Assembly: GCA_021613535.1 (NCBI GenBank)
Contig: CP075495.1
Location: 12,214,001-12,278,000, forward strand
Origin: Adineta vaga
Lineage: Eukaryota > Rotifera
Reading direction: 5' to 3'
DNA: 64,000 bases
Notes under the pieces: generated by a model
Databases searched by the model: none
Told to the model about the DNA's origin: nothing
The model's input: the letters and a program-made list of their open reading frames with translations, nothing else
In this document: positions 23,301-37,000 of the stretch, one piece after another
Layout of the letters: every line of letters starts with the position of its first letter
Position numbering within the stretch: the stretch's first letter is position 1
Position numbers and translations under genes: made by a program

Positions 23301-26300
23301 AAATAATGACAATTGAATACATATTATTGTTTATTTATTGTCGGATGTTTAGTTATGCTGCTTTCTATGATAAAGAACATGCTGTTGTTAATCAATATTC
23401 TAATATGATTGCTGAGGAAGTTAATCAATATCGAACGGAAATATTAGATTATTTTCAAGCTCGACAGATCGATCCGAATGAGAATGATGAACAATCACCA
23501 TTAGCTTTTTCACATCAATATTATACCACATCTTTAGCACGAATAACTTATGAATTGAAAGGTCATATTAATAAGACACAAGAAGATGGTATCGACAATG
23601 ATAATGATGATGGAGAATCCCACATATCTGTATCTGTAAGAAGTAGTTCTGATGAAGATCCTCGTTTACAGAATGAACAAGATCAAGTCGAACTACCTAT
23701 ATTTTTAACTGAAGATGTAACAACAACAACAACAACGGATGAATTAATGGCAATTCCATTTCATCAAGCATTTCGAATACCATCAAATCTTGTAGATTCA
23801 GTAATATTTATGTGAGTTTTAAAGAATTTTTCTTAATCAAAAAAAGATTTATTTGTGTTTTATTTTCTTCTCTTATATATCAAGTTTATCTCGAGCATTT
23901 CTGGATTCTTATGATCGATGGGAAGAAGAAACTGTACGACGAGCAGAAGCAGTTATGTATTCCAAACATTATGAATTAGATAAAGAATTAGATTTACAAT
24001 TACATTTACATGAACCAAGACGTGCACGTATTCAAACAGATATTTACAATGTTCGAATTGGTAAAAAAATCTTATTTTCAAAAAACGATCAAACGAATTT
24101 CTTTCATTCTCTTAGGTGAACTTCTAATGCATGATGAACGTGTTGAACGTCATATGTATGGTATCGAAGATAAATTAAAAGATATTAATATTGATTATGA
24201 TCGAATGTCAAATGAATTTGGAAAATCTATCGATGCATATAAAAATGATATCTTCAGTCTTGAACATATATTTGTAAATGCAACAACAACAGGTCGTCTT
24301 GTTTTATTACAAGAGCGTTTGAAGAGACAACGTGATTCATTTATGAATTATGTTCGTATATCATTACGAAATTTTCGTACACGTTTTGACGAAACGATGC
24401 AACAATTACGAGATGCAAATGCTAATTTTCGAAAATCATTTCAGTAAGAAGTTTTTAGTTTGAAATTACATAAATATGAATTTATTTTCAATAGAACATT
24501 TTCTGAAGGTGGAAATTTTAATTCTGATGAAATTAATATCTATCGAAAGAAACTTGAAAAAACGGCATTACAGATTGATAAAACTGAAGCGAGTATTTTA
24601 AAAGAAATGGAAAAAAATGAAAAGAAACAATTAGAACAAGCAAATAAAGTTATCACTCAATTTCGTGATAAGTTTGTAGAAAAAACTAATCATATTTTCA
24701 ATTATTTCATTGTTTATATAATTAGATTCAAATATCATATGATTGATTTACAATTTATTGAATTAACAAATCGATGGATTAGTGAAGCACAAGTCAAAAT
24801 CAAAGGTGAAGTGGGAAATAGTAATCAATTAGCACATGTTTTGAAAACACTTGTTTTATTATATGAAGCGAAAATTGATTCGATTCTTCATCCAAATTTG
24901 GATAAAGAAGTAGGAAGATTTGATTAAGAGAAAGAAAAGATTTCTTGACAAATTTTATATGTCTGTTTTAGCCGGCGACTATCAATGAAGTTCGAGAACT
25001 TTATCATCAAATTGTTTCAAATTCGTATGAACGAGCATTGTATTTAAAATGTCTTCATAATGAATTAGTTATTCCTGCTGCACTTGTTAACACTTTGAAA
25101 GAAAAAGGATTAATTACTGAAGGTAATTGAGAAAATTGAACGCAATATGAATTGAAGTTTGTTTTATTTTCAGAAGAATTAGTTAATGATCTTCATAATA
25201 CAACTGGAACAGAAGAAAGAAATGAATCACGTCGATCTTCACGAAAAAGTGCGAGACCTAATCCCAGAACGATGATGCGAAATCAGTCAAATTTGCATCA
25301 ACATCTCCAACACCAGCTCAACGTCGAACAACAATGGTGACATTCGGTAGTTCTTCGTCTGCACAACAAGATGATATGAAAACCATGTCAACAATACGAT
25401 CTCTTCTTCAGTATGTTGTCTAACAATGTATTCAATGTTAAATTCTTTCTTATATATTGCAGTAGTAAAAATATGGAATCAGAATCGGATGAAATTGTTG
25501 AACCAAATCCGTCGGATAATTTAGGTTTGTTTTTAATTTATTGAATTGAATTGAATTGATTGATTATCAATCTCGTAGTATTTAGCTCATGATATCTGTA
25601 CGATTTTCTTTTAGAATCTACTTCACATTCGACTCAATTTGCTTCGTCATCATCGTTTAGAAAAAAATCGAAACAATCCAGCAAAAAACCAAATCTTTCA
25701 CGTAAACTTAGTAATAAAGTATCGATTGATGAATCAACAACATCTATTCGACGTGAAGGTATTACTCGTCCTAAAACACGTGATGAACTCTATGCACTTT
25801 ATTGTACATTCGGTGAACGCAAACATCTTGGTCAAGATTTTCTATCTAAAATCTTGAATATTCTTCGACAAACAACTGAAGGTTTACTTTCTCATTCCGA
25901 AGTAAATATATTCAATATGTCTTTCAAAACTTCAAGAAAACGTTTCCTTTTAAATAGGTTTATTACAAAGAAAAAGGTTCTCGTCATGTTACACGTCCTC
26001 AAGCATTACGTGAAAAATTCGATGAATTTGCAGAAATAATGGTAGACAAATTAAAACATTACGAAGAACAATGTCTTGCTCATCATGCATATTCAATCAA
26101 TGGTTCGTCTTTATTTTGCTATTTACAAAAAAAAAAGAAAAGTATCAATCTCTCTTTGTATTCATATAGAATTTCGTAATATTCTTGAATTATTTGAACG
26201 TACATCATCTCTAATGGCAAAGATTGAGCTCGATGAACAAATTCATGAAGGAGAAAAATCTCTTTTCGAATTTAAACAACAATTCGATATGAAATTTAAT

Positions 26301-27230
26301 GAAAAATTAAACCAGTCAAATAAAGAAAAACAAAAAATCTCCGATTTACTTCGTCCAACAACTTGGATTACCTGGAAAGAAAACTGAATTAGAAAGTCTT
26401 AGTAATCGTGAAAAGATTCGAGAAGAAGATCTTGAAAAGTTTATCAATCAACTTCTAACAGAAACAATTGTAAGGATTGAAAAATAAATTTTGAATACGA
26501 ACAAATATTTCTCTCTTTAGAAATATATTCAAAAAAATGCACATAATACAATTCAGTCATTAGCAACAAGTGCTGAACGATTAGTGATACTTTTTGATGA
26601 AATACTTACAGCTGATGAAGCAATACAAACAAGTATAGGATGAAAATAATGAAATTAAATACAAATGTTGCTTTCTTTAGGATTACCGAAAGTTAAATAT
26701 TCTCTTTTGGAATTAGTCAAACGACAACATATGGGAAAACCTTTAGAAGAATCAGAATCCGTACAGTTAATTGAACGTAAACAAGGTCATTGGCCAGGTA
26801 AATGTATTTTATTTACACAATACACTTTATTTTGAGTTGATAAGCAAATCTGTCTAACATATTTTTCTTTTAGGTTTACTATTTCTTGATGATCAATTAC
26901 ATCGACCAGTTAAATCGAATACAGCAAAAAAACCTTCATTAACTACAATTCAACGACAGAAGACAACTGCTTCGATCGACACACAAAAAACGACATTACC
27001 ACAAATTCAAACAATCTCACAACGAGATGAAGCTTATCAAGTAAATATTACTTTCCTTTCTAATGTATATCTTATCCATATATTATTGTGTTTAGAAATA
27101 TAAAGAAAAATTATTTCAAATCTTAGCCGATGTCGAAGAAAAATGTTCGACAAATTTAATAGAATTAAGTCGTTATGAATCATTTTGGAAATCTTCACTT
27201 GAGAAATTACAACATGCACGAACAAATTAA
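20329..27230 (+). CDS. CCDC180: CCDC180-like coiled-coil protein (DUF4455/DUF4456), frame breaks
   Basis: A long coiled-coil protein resembling CCDC180, with a DUF4455-like N-terminal half and a DUF4456-like C-terminal half; in vertebrates the family is expressed in ciliated tissue. More than 20 exons with introns of 50-70 nt. Exon 2 uses the acceptor ending at about 20500, giving RIRTHQLTQSV; the earlier AG would stop the frame. Typical segments are WDNHQIRLEDVTGKLLDMM, REIEN-like coiled coils, EVRELYHQIVSNSYERAL, KTRDELYALYCTFGERKHLG, ILRQTTEGLLSHSEVYYK and HVTRPQALREKFDEF. The stop is at 27228-27230. The frame cannot be kept open at about 22258-22290 or at an A-run near 26331-26336, and needs a 38-nt intron at 25249-25286. 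So either the sequence has indels or this copy is degrading. The identity is by domain pattern rather than a full alignment. Confidence 0.72.
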
Positions 27231-27581
27231 TAGATAACATTTCTTTCTATATTTTTCTGCAAAAACAATTACTTATTTTTTTATTCGAAAAAAAACCCAA
27301 CTTTTTATATCTTCTCACTCAAAATGATCGTCTTTACAATTAGCAGATGCATTTCTGTAGTCATCTTAGTATCATATACCAAACAAAGAATAGTTGTCAA
27401 TGTTAATAATATTAGTTTATTCTTTATGGATTAATTATGTATGTACAATACGAATAATTTTTTTTTAAAAAAGTCAAGAATGAATAATTGAATATGAGTA
27501 TAAGGGAAAGGAATTTTTTTACCAGAAAAAGGAAAATAGTGGAATGAAACATGTCAATTGATTTAAGAAGAACATGGAATT
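27231..27581. other. Convergent 3' flanks of CCDC180-like and CPT1
   Basis: 350 nt of very AT-rich sequence between two convergent stop codons, with A- and T-rich runs on both strands. No exon is seen; it should hold both polyadenylation regions. Confidence 0.45.
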
Positions 27582-30500
27582 TTAGATTTTTTTGTTGCTT
27601 TGGATATCACCTTCGAATAAATCTCGCATATCTTTCATCGCTTGACAAATACGTTGACCAAATCGTTTGGAATCCTAATAAAGAATGAAATGAATAAATA
27701 ACAATGATGATTTCGAATATATTTCTACCGTTTCAGGTGAAGATTTATTGGATGAAATATGGAAAAAGATTAAATTTTCCGATGCAATAACATAACTGAC
27801 ACCATATCCATCAGCTGCGACCTATTGAACAAAGTAAATATACGATATACAAAGATTCTATTCCACATTATATAATCAACAGTTAGTAGCAAGAATTACT
27901 TACAGATCAACAACCACTATCAACTAGAAACGAATTTTTTTACTTCTATATGTTTTCATAGGAAATGCATGTGTGTGTAAGTTAGTAGAGTGAATAGAAC
28001 AAAACAACATATTATTAGTAAATATATAGTAGAAACATGCAACAACAAAAACAAGAACAACTAATTTAGAAACATTGATGATGCTCACAGGTCCAAAACC
28101 GCCGCCACACGGAGATAGATTTCGTTTTTCATCGATACCATATTTTTTCACAAGATCTGGATTTTCTACCATTAAACGTTTTAAATGTTTTTCATCATAA
28201 GTAGCGGCTGTCTAAATAAGAAAGATAAATTTCTCTTTATCTTTTTCGACAGGAAAGAATAATTTACTTGGCTGGTGGATAATTTCCAAGGTTCATGAAG
28301 TACTCGTTGAAGGAATGGTGATTCCATATTGAAATATTTTGATAAAACATATAAACAAAATAAATGCCGATCAATACCTTTGCCAGTCATAGCATCACGA
28401 TATTGTTGTTGATGATAGTCACAAGCGAGACGAAGTAATTGAATACGTTCGGTTTTCTTGTTAGAAGAAAACAAAAAAAAGTCATTTTTGAAGTCTCATG
28501 CCGACTATCTTACAGATATATTTGAATCTTCCATTGATTTCACCCATTGACGTGATTCGATGGAACACGAACGAACAGTTTCAGTTCGACCATCACGAAA
28601 CAAACGTGTCATTGATGCTTCATATGTTAAATTAAATCGACCAGAATCCTATAAATATCAGTACATTAAAACCTGATAGAGTAAAAAAACAGCATTTCAT
28701 TCATTTACTCGATAATGAGCTAATTGAAGTGCCATTTGAATATACGCATCTGGTGATAGTTTACATTTTTTCATAAAACCTTTGCCATAAATATCTTGAA
28801 TGTATACATGAAGATCAACATCATTGTACAATTTTGTCGCTTGAGCAAGACTTTTCTCAATCAGTTCATTGCACTAGAAGTTGAAATTTCGATATATATA
28901 TAATGAATAACTAGAAATAAACAAGATAACGAACATTTTCTGAGATTGCCCATTTGAGTTTTATTGGTTTAAGTGCCGTGAAACGAGGTACACCACGTGT
29001 GTTGCCAATATCATCATAGCTAGAAGTGTGCATTCGATTTAGATTCTTCTTTTTCTTTACCAGATAAAACATACCCTAAATGCGCAATATCTTCTTTAAG
29101 TACATATTCAACCATATGGCCAGAAACGGGAGCATCCGCCTTCAATAAAAGAAAAGAAGACATTCTCATCTTGCTCAAAAGTAACTAATTATCTTTCATA
29201 CCCAACTATGTTCAACATTAATTCCAGCCTAGAAAAAAAGTATATAAACAAATTTGATTTTATTCATCATTGTGACATACCACAGCATCTTTACTAATAA
29301 TGAAATTGAATGATTTATCAAACCAACGATTATAGCCTTTGCCATGGAGACTAGAACGTGCATACGCATCAAAAACTTCGGACTTTTTCTAAAATCATAA
29401 CCATTAATTATCAAAGAATACTAGCAACACAATCAATATCAAATGACAATACCTTATCATTTATAACCGATGATTCAGCATCTAACTAAAATATTACACG
29501 AGAAAAAAAATATTTTTTTAAAGTCAAGTAGCTAAAGAAGATTTTACTTACTGTGCCTATATCATATTCTTCATCGTCTAAAACGAGTATAAACGCTGCT
29601 CTTTCAATAACTTCTAATGAAGCACGATTAACACCCGATGAGAAATATTTTTCACGAGCTTCAGCCCATAATGGTCGTTCACCAGCAGTCAATGCTGCTA
29701 AATGTTCTTCTCCATAAGCAGGTTCGACAGAATCTCGAAGAATTTCATCAAATTGTCTATAAAAAGAGAATGTAAATAAATATCTTAAAAATAGCAAATG
29801 AAATAATTCAATTTACATTTGAAGTTCACTTGGTTGTAATAATTGTCCTTCATAGAACACATATACTTTAAACCAACGACCTTTATGATAAACAGCAATA
29901 TGATGACTATCGGAATAATGAACAATTGTATCTAATAAGACAAAACATTCAATGACACTAATAAATTAAGAACAGGGAATAGAATGAAATATACCTGCTT
30001 CTTTGCCAGGCATTCGTAGAGTATTATATTGACGTTCATATTGACTTGAACAAAGTGGAATCATGTTTTGTACCATTAACTAAAAGAAAACGAAGAACCA
30101 TTTCGAAGAAAAGAAAAATTTGATTTTGATAACATACTGGTGAAATATCTTCGTGATCAAGACGAACACGATACTGCATTGTAGCTCGGACTATATTAGC
30201 TGCACGAGCACTTTGAATAGTTGTTGGTCGAATATAAGCAGAATCCTTTTCAAAAATTCAAATATGTTACTTATTATCAGTCGATTTAGTATACATACAA
30301 GGCCATAGAAATTGCTATTGACCATAATTGGTGATCGACCACGTAAATAGACGAACTTTTCCCACCAATCAGATACCTAAAATTCAAAATCATCATCAAT
30401 ATTTGTTTTTCTCTTACAAAAAACATGTATCTACATAGTTTGATGAAACAAGCCATTTTAACCACAAATATCTTTGTAATTTTCTTCCAATCGTTCGTTT

Positions 30501-31187
30501 AAATTCTTCGGCTAAGATTTCCATTTGATGATATTCTGTATCATCATATAAGGGTCGAACAGTTCTCAAATATCGTCTTAATGTATCATCTAAACTTGGT
30601 AATGGTAAATGTGGTAAAACACTTTGATATGAATATAATGATGGATTTCGACCAATAAATAGTTTAACTAATCCACCCCAAATTTTTGGTCCTAATCCAA
30701 CAGGTTTACCGTGTTCTTGATACATCCAACCATGATAGGAAAATAAAGATTTTAATATCGATTGTCGAATTTGTATTAAAACAAAGTATGTGCCCGTACC
30801 AAAGACAATGCATGCAAGAATTTGTGAATTACGTGTTGTAAAATATCGTCGAAATATATGAGTATCAATCCAATCAATAATATGATATGATGGATCATGA
30901 CCTTTTGTATAAAGTGTATAAATTAGTCCACACCAAGCTACGCCACGAAGTGGATGACCTGGATAAATTGTATTATGGAATGAATTTAACGTACGACGAC
31001 AACGGCGTCTCCATGAACGAAAACCCGAATAGATCAAAGCTTTGAATACGTCATAGCGTAAATTAACACTAACACCTGAAATAAATAAACAATTAGTATG
31101 AATGAATGCTTTTCTTTTTCAGACAAAATATTTACCTTCAGCACCGACAGTAAATTGAAATGCGACAGCTTCATGTGCTTCAGCCAT
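27582..31187 (-). CDS. CPT1: Carnitine O-palmitoyltransferase 1
   Basis: CPT1 sits in the mitochondrial outer membrane and makes acylcarnitine from long-chain acyl-CoA, the rate-limiting entry to beta-oxidation. The N-terminus [14 protein letters not shown] is near identical to animal CPT1, and two membrane segments follow (around [16 protein letters not shown] and [16 protein letters not shown]). Downstream: [38 protein letters not shown], the catalytic His in [62 protein letters not shown] and [11 protein letters not shown]. Full length for the family, about 770 residues, in about 14 exons. The regulatory N-terminus is present, so malonyl-CoA sensitivity is expected from family knowledge. 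The last long intron (about 27823-28090) contains a possible 20-nt cassette exon. Confidence 0.96.
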
Positions 31188-31932
31188 GAGAAATAAGTTT
31201 TTTATGTATCGTCGATAATATTTTTATATCGAACGATTACATAAAACAAATCTAAAGTTAAAATATCGATTTAAAATCATGTACTTTGAACTATAAAATA
31301 GACATAGACCACATTTATATGTATTTTGGTCAGACGTTCGTATACACTTTTAAATAGAAAGACAGAACGAAGAAAAGAGAAAAAGACGCACAGCGAGTAA
31401 AGAATGGAATTCAATAAGCGTAGCGATGTGTCAAAGCATACTATTGGCCACAGCTCAACAAATTAGGAAAAAAGGTTCAAGTTTTAGTCTGAAGAAAAAA
31501 AGAGAGAGAGAGAAAGAAGGTCATGTTCTTTCTTTTTCTTATGGTATATGGTGACAGTAAGAGGAAAAAATCTGCACATAATCGCGTTTTTTTCATCGAG
31601 ATATAATCACGAAAGGCTTTCACAATTTAACTACGTTTGAGAGAGGGAGAGAAAACTTCCGAATAAGCATGTGTTTTTTTTCTTTCTTATATTTTATGGA
31701 TTTGTTGTTCACTTCAAAAATTAAAAAGCATAATTTAACGATATACCTTCTCTATAATAAATATACTTCATAACAAATAGATTATTACATGAGAGAAGAC
31801 TAAAAATGAATAAAATAATTAAGGATACGGAGAAAAAAACGATAATATGTGTATGTATATATTGATAGAAACAACAAAAGATTGCATCAATGCTTATATA
31901 GTTTTTTTTTCTCTTTTCTTTATTTTCGCGCA
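31188..31932. other. Spacer between CPT1 start and TFG stop
   Basis: 745 nt with no exon. About 256 nt upstream of the CPT1 ATG is ATTGGCCAC (about 31442-31450), which reads GTGGCCAAT on the minus strand, i.e. an inverted CCAAT box joined to GTGG. GA-rich runs occur near 31500-31520 and 31640-31652. Confidence 0.45.
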
Positions 31933-33476
31933 TTATGAGAGTTTGGGATATTGTTGAGTAGGATTGAAATAATTAGTTTGAGGTTGAAAACCACCATATG
32001 GTTGTTTAGATGCTAATGGTGGTGGAGTAGGCATTGATGTCGGTTGTATGAATGATGGATTAATTGTTGCTGGGGATGAACTTGATGGTGGTGGTGCTTG
32101 AGGTTGTTGACCAAAGCTATTATTTGTATTCATGTTATTAATTGGATTAAAAGTTGGTGGTCCGGGTCTTTGTTGAAGTAATGCTTGTTGTTGACCATAA
32201 AAACCACCTTGTTGAGAGGGTGGTGCTAAAGGATTTTGCTGTTGCTGACCAATAAATGTTGACGTCTGACCAAGATTAGATGATGATGGTGGTGGTGGTG
32301 GTGCGGATGAATTATTGAATGCCGATGGTGGTGCAGATGAATTATTGAAAGCTGATGGTGGTGCGGATGAATTATTGAATGCCGATGGTGGTGCAGATGA
32401 ATTATTGAAAGCTGATGGAAGTGCTGATGAAGGATTAAAAGCTGATGATGCATTGGTACCTTGTAATGTTGATGGTGGATATGGTGAAATAAATTGTTGA
32501 GTATTAGCATTAGGTGGCAGAGGAGGCATTCCAGGATATGATCCAGGTGGAGCACCAAACGGTGATGTTTTTCCTTGTTGATCACCGTAAGGTGTTGGCA
32601 TTTGTTGAAAATTTGTTGCTGATGTTCTATTTGCATCGACATGTTCTGGTGGTTGATATTGATTTTGAGTTTCAACTATTAAAAAGAATAACAAAACCGA
32701 CGTTTATGATAGTTTTTATTGCGAAAAACAAAGACTACCTGGTGGTGCAGATGATATTGTTTGAAATGATTTCTGTTCATTATTATTGATTTTATTTGAT
32801 GTTGATGATTTCGATCGAATACTATCGGGAGTTGTTGAACGTTGTGTTTGTTGTAAATGTTTATATGGATCGAATTCACGTGTTGTACTTGATACAACGG
32901 CAGGCGTCGGAATGTTTGCTGTTGTTGTATCTTTTTCTTGATTATTTGTTACTGTTGTTTGACTTGTAGATAATTGAAGGCGATCAAGAATTGTTTGTAC
33001 TGAATTTCGAATTTGTTGTAATTCAGTTCGAAATATTTTCGTATCAATTAAATTTCCTTCTTGTTGAGAATTTTCTTTTGAATTCGTATTAATTTGTTCA
33101 TTTCCATTGACTAAGACAAAAACACGAAGAATTTTATGAAAATGTAATGCCACTGTAAGATCACTATCATTTAATAATGTTATTTTATCACCATCATCAT
33201 CTAAATATTTTATAGTTAATTCATCAGAATTCGAAATCTTTCCAGCAAAAATACGTTCCATCATGAGCACAAGTTCTAAATGAAAAAAAAAAGAAGGATA
33301 ACATTATCTTTTCAATAGAAATCATATATAATTACTATACCATTTAATGTTAAATCTTCATTATGAATCATCATTTTTCGAATATCATCACCTAATTGTG
33401 CTTTAATGATTAATTGACCAGAAAGTTTATCACTGCTTGTAGCAGTTGGTGGTGGAGTGGTTGTTGAACCGTTCAT
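31933..33476 (-). CDS. TFG: TFG (TRK-fused gene) protein
   Basis: TFG organises ER exit sites and COPII vesicle clustering. The N-terminal PB1 domain is clear: [40 protein letters not shown], then the acidic OPCA-like [17 protein letters not shown] and the closing [10 protein letters not shown] short coiled coil follows ([19 protein letters not shown]), then FDPYKHLQ, a [11 protein letters not shown]-type segment and a long Pro/Gln/Asn-rich tail, as in human TFG. The ATG at 33474-33476 begins MNG, matching the family start; an ATG upstream in the frame lies before an acceptor-like AG at 33484-33485. The tail contains a decapeptide, [10 protein letters not shown], in tandem copies (DNA repeat 32291-32437). 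Confidence 0.95.
32291..32437 (-). repeat. 30-nt tandem repeat in TFG tail (60-nt higher order)
   Basis: Four full and further degenerate 30-nt units encode [10 protein letters not shown]. Bases 32301-32350 are repeated exactly at 32361-32410, so alternate units (with AATGCC or AAAGCT junctions) form a 60-nt higher-order unit that appears recently duplicated. The repeat preserves the frame. Confidence 0.9.
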
Positions 33477-34055
33477 TATCGAACTAATATAACTCAGATG
33501 TGAAAACAAAGGATGAATATGATATCTAATTCACGTAGTCGAAAAAAATGAATAACTGATTTATTTACTTTATTATAAACGACTAACGCTGACAGTGGCC
33601 ACGTTGATATTGGACTGAATATGGATAGGCTTTCAAAAGACCAATATATATTCATGTCATTCATTGTATCAGTTTTTGAAATAGAACAATCACTTAAAAA
33701 TCATTGTTTTCATAAAATTAATCAAAATGTAAGTCAAATAATAAATCTTCATTTCATTTTCAATAGATGTCTCACGTTTTCGGCGCATGAATCTATTTCC
33801 ATATATTACAAGAACAGGATCGTTTTCTTTTCAAACTTAGAATATCAATGTATTTTCATATTTTTATTGCATAAAAAAAAGACATAAATTTATCAATAAA
33901 TAGGTACTATTATCTTTTAAAAGCTCTTTTCTTTTTCATCCATGACAATAATGACTAAATCAAGAAGAAGAAGAAGAAAAGGAAATCATCAATATAAAAA
34001 ATTACAAAGTTAAAATTTGAAATGAAATCGATCACATTTGAAAGAAGAAAATCAC
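33477..34055. other. Spacer between SPG11 stop and TFG start
   Basis: 580 nt. On the minus strand, about 110-135 nt before the TFG ATG, the sequence at about 33595-33615 reads CCAAT followed by CGTGGCCACTG, a candidate promoter module. The short plus-strand open frame at 33621-33887 has no protein-like features. Confidence 0.45.
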
Positions 34056-37000
34056 TTATGCCACTCGAATTGTATCCAAAAGATAAGGTGAATCAATTGA
34101 TGTAAATAAATTTGAATAATTATTATCATATGAAATTAATAATTGCTGAAGATTAAGAAGAATACTTGCATCTACTGCATACGAAAGAATTACTTGAAAA
34201 TGTTTTATTACAATTGTATTAAAATTCTTTTTTGATAAATTATTTCCAATACTTAAGAGAAATTTATCATCAATAGATATTAAGTGTTGAAATTCTTCCC
34301 AATATTTCATTGCATTAGATGTTTTATTACAAATAAATTGTTCGATTAAACATAATGACCATAATGTATGTTCATGATAAGCATCAGCAAGAATGAATGC
34401 ATGCCAACAACGTTCTAAACGTGGTAATAAATCACGTATTTGTTTGGCATTTAAATTTAGGAGAATTAACGGTGGTTGTAATTGCATATATTCAAGTTGT
34501 AAAGAAATTAATCGTGCTTGTTTTAAACATTTTTCACTTTGTCGACAACAACCAGCTAAATAGAATGTATCGGCAGCATCCGAATAATATTGAAGTAAAC
34601 TTTGTAATGTCACTGACATATCTGCAGATGATGATTGAGGATTAAATTGAAATGTTTTCAATAATTTTTCACCTGCATCACGATACATAATGGCTAATTC
34701 ATGATGCATATTCAAATTTATTGATATCGATGTAAACGTATGTTCATCATTTGGATGATGTCGTTTAATATAATCAAATAATGCTGTATTCAAACGTTCA
34801 TCATGTTGATTACTTATTGTTGATAATAATAAATCAAATTGATCGGATTGAAATAACATATCAAAGATATAGACCATTTCGGAATATTGTTCTAAACCCA
34901 TTAGTAAACGAATAAGTAATGTATAACCATTTAATTTATCAAGTAATGCAGCAAGATGACGGGCATGATCAAGAACTAAACAGATACCTTCCATGTGAAA
35001 TGAACTGATAAAACATGTATGAGCATAGATAAGTAATTCAATACGAAGACGAAGTAATGGTGAAGTAATATCTATGAAATTAAAAACAAAATAGTTTAAG
35101 AAGTTATTAATATGTATGAAAAGTAGATTTACCTCCAGAATCAGATTCTTCAAATTGATCTTCATAGAGTTTTGATCGATCAACCAGTTGTTTGCCAATT
35201 GCATCATAATTTTTGTCATATAATAGTGATATAAATTGTTTATATGATTCAATATTATTTGGATCAAATGGCCAACAATGATAATCATCAGTTGGATCAT
35301 TTTTTTGACAACGTTCTAATGTTCGATCTGTTTGTTCAACAAGTAATTCAACTAATTGTTCATTTGCTAATCGTAATTGTTTAGAAAAATTTTCAGCTAA
35401 TTTAATTTTAGTTGGAAATGACGATGATGGATATGAGAGAAGACGATTTAATAGATCCCATTGATCATTATGTGTATTAGAATGTAATAAATGACATGAA
35501 TCAATACGAAATAATCGACTTATTTTAAACAATGTATTAAGAATTGATATTAAACGATCATCATTCGATGTTTGTGAGAGAAGACGATCGATTAATTTTT
35601 GTTTTTGATCATCAATTGTATTCGATTGTTCATCATTTGTTAATGTTGTTGTTGCTGTCGTTATTGTTGTTCGTAAAACATTTGTTAAACGTTTTTTATT
35701 AAATGAACTACCAAGATTTCCTTGTGGAAGTTGCTCAAAACGTGTGCGAATTTCCGAAGGTGGTAATATATTGAAATATAAACGATGTGCATATGAAAAG
35801 ACAGTTAAATTGAAAGATATAACACGATATTTACGAGCCAATTGCAAAGCAAGTTCAGGTGAGGCACGCTGAAGAAATGCATCTTCAATATTTGTTACAC
35901 ATAGACGAATATCTTTTTCAGATAGATGATGTAAATTGATTAAATCACCACTTGATAAAGATCCTGATGAACGGCGACTAAATGCAGTATTGAATGAAGG
36001 TAATTGTGAAGATGAAGATGCGCGACTCGATGGACGACGATATAGCTGTGTATTTGTACTTTTATCTGAGGAAAAAAAATACATTTGATTTATTCTTATA
36101 CAGATTTTTAAAGTTGATATTACCTATAGAGACAGATGATACAATGGTATCCGTCGAAGTCAAAGGTTTCGATGGAAGATAAACATTTTTTAACATAGCT
36201 GCTTCGAATGCATTTTCCGCAATGATCGTTGTTTCTTTGAATTCTTCAACAGGTTGATCTTCAATTTCATTCTCATCAAATATACGAATATAGTCATCAA
36301 AATCAATAGGAATTAATTTTTCTTTTACTATTTGATCTAATATTGAACTTGAAAATAAATTTACCATATAATCAAGAATTATATTAACAATAGGTCGATT
36401 TTGATATTCATGAATAAAACTAATTAAAATAGTCCATAATTTATCGAGAATTGTTTGTGATTGTCCATTTGGTATCGATGATGAATCATACGGTTCAGGT
36501 AAGTTTTGTGCTTGATTAGCAAAGATCAAAAGCAATAAACGAACTAATTTCGATGATGTTGAACGAATTGATAAGAGAAAATCTCCGTAGAGTAATGGTT
36601 TTTTTAAACGTTTTAAAACATCTTGATGACCTTGACAAATAGTATCGAATGCATCATGTAGTTCTTTATCATCTGTATCAAAATTATGTTTATATTCATC
36701 GAATGAACATTTAAAACGTTCAAATAAGGTCATATCAATTTCAATATCAACACAATTAACAATTTCATCAACTAAATCAAATCGATCATGTTTTATTAAT
36801 TGTTCAATAAATGGCATTATCGAACGATGACAACGATCTGTATACATTAGTAATGACCAATCAAATGGAACTGGTGAAGGTTGTTCATCAAGTAAGGAAA
36901 ATAATGGTTCGAAACGATGATAGAATTCATTACGTTCACCAAGTAAATGAAAAATTGAACGAATATCTGTATGTGATGAAACTTGACGAAAAACACATAA

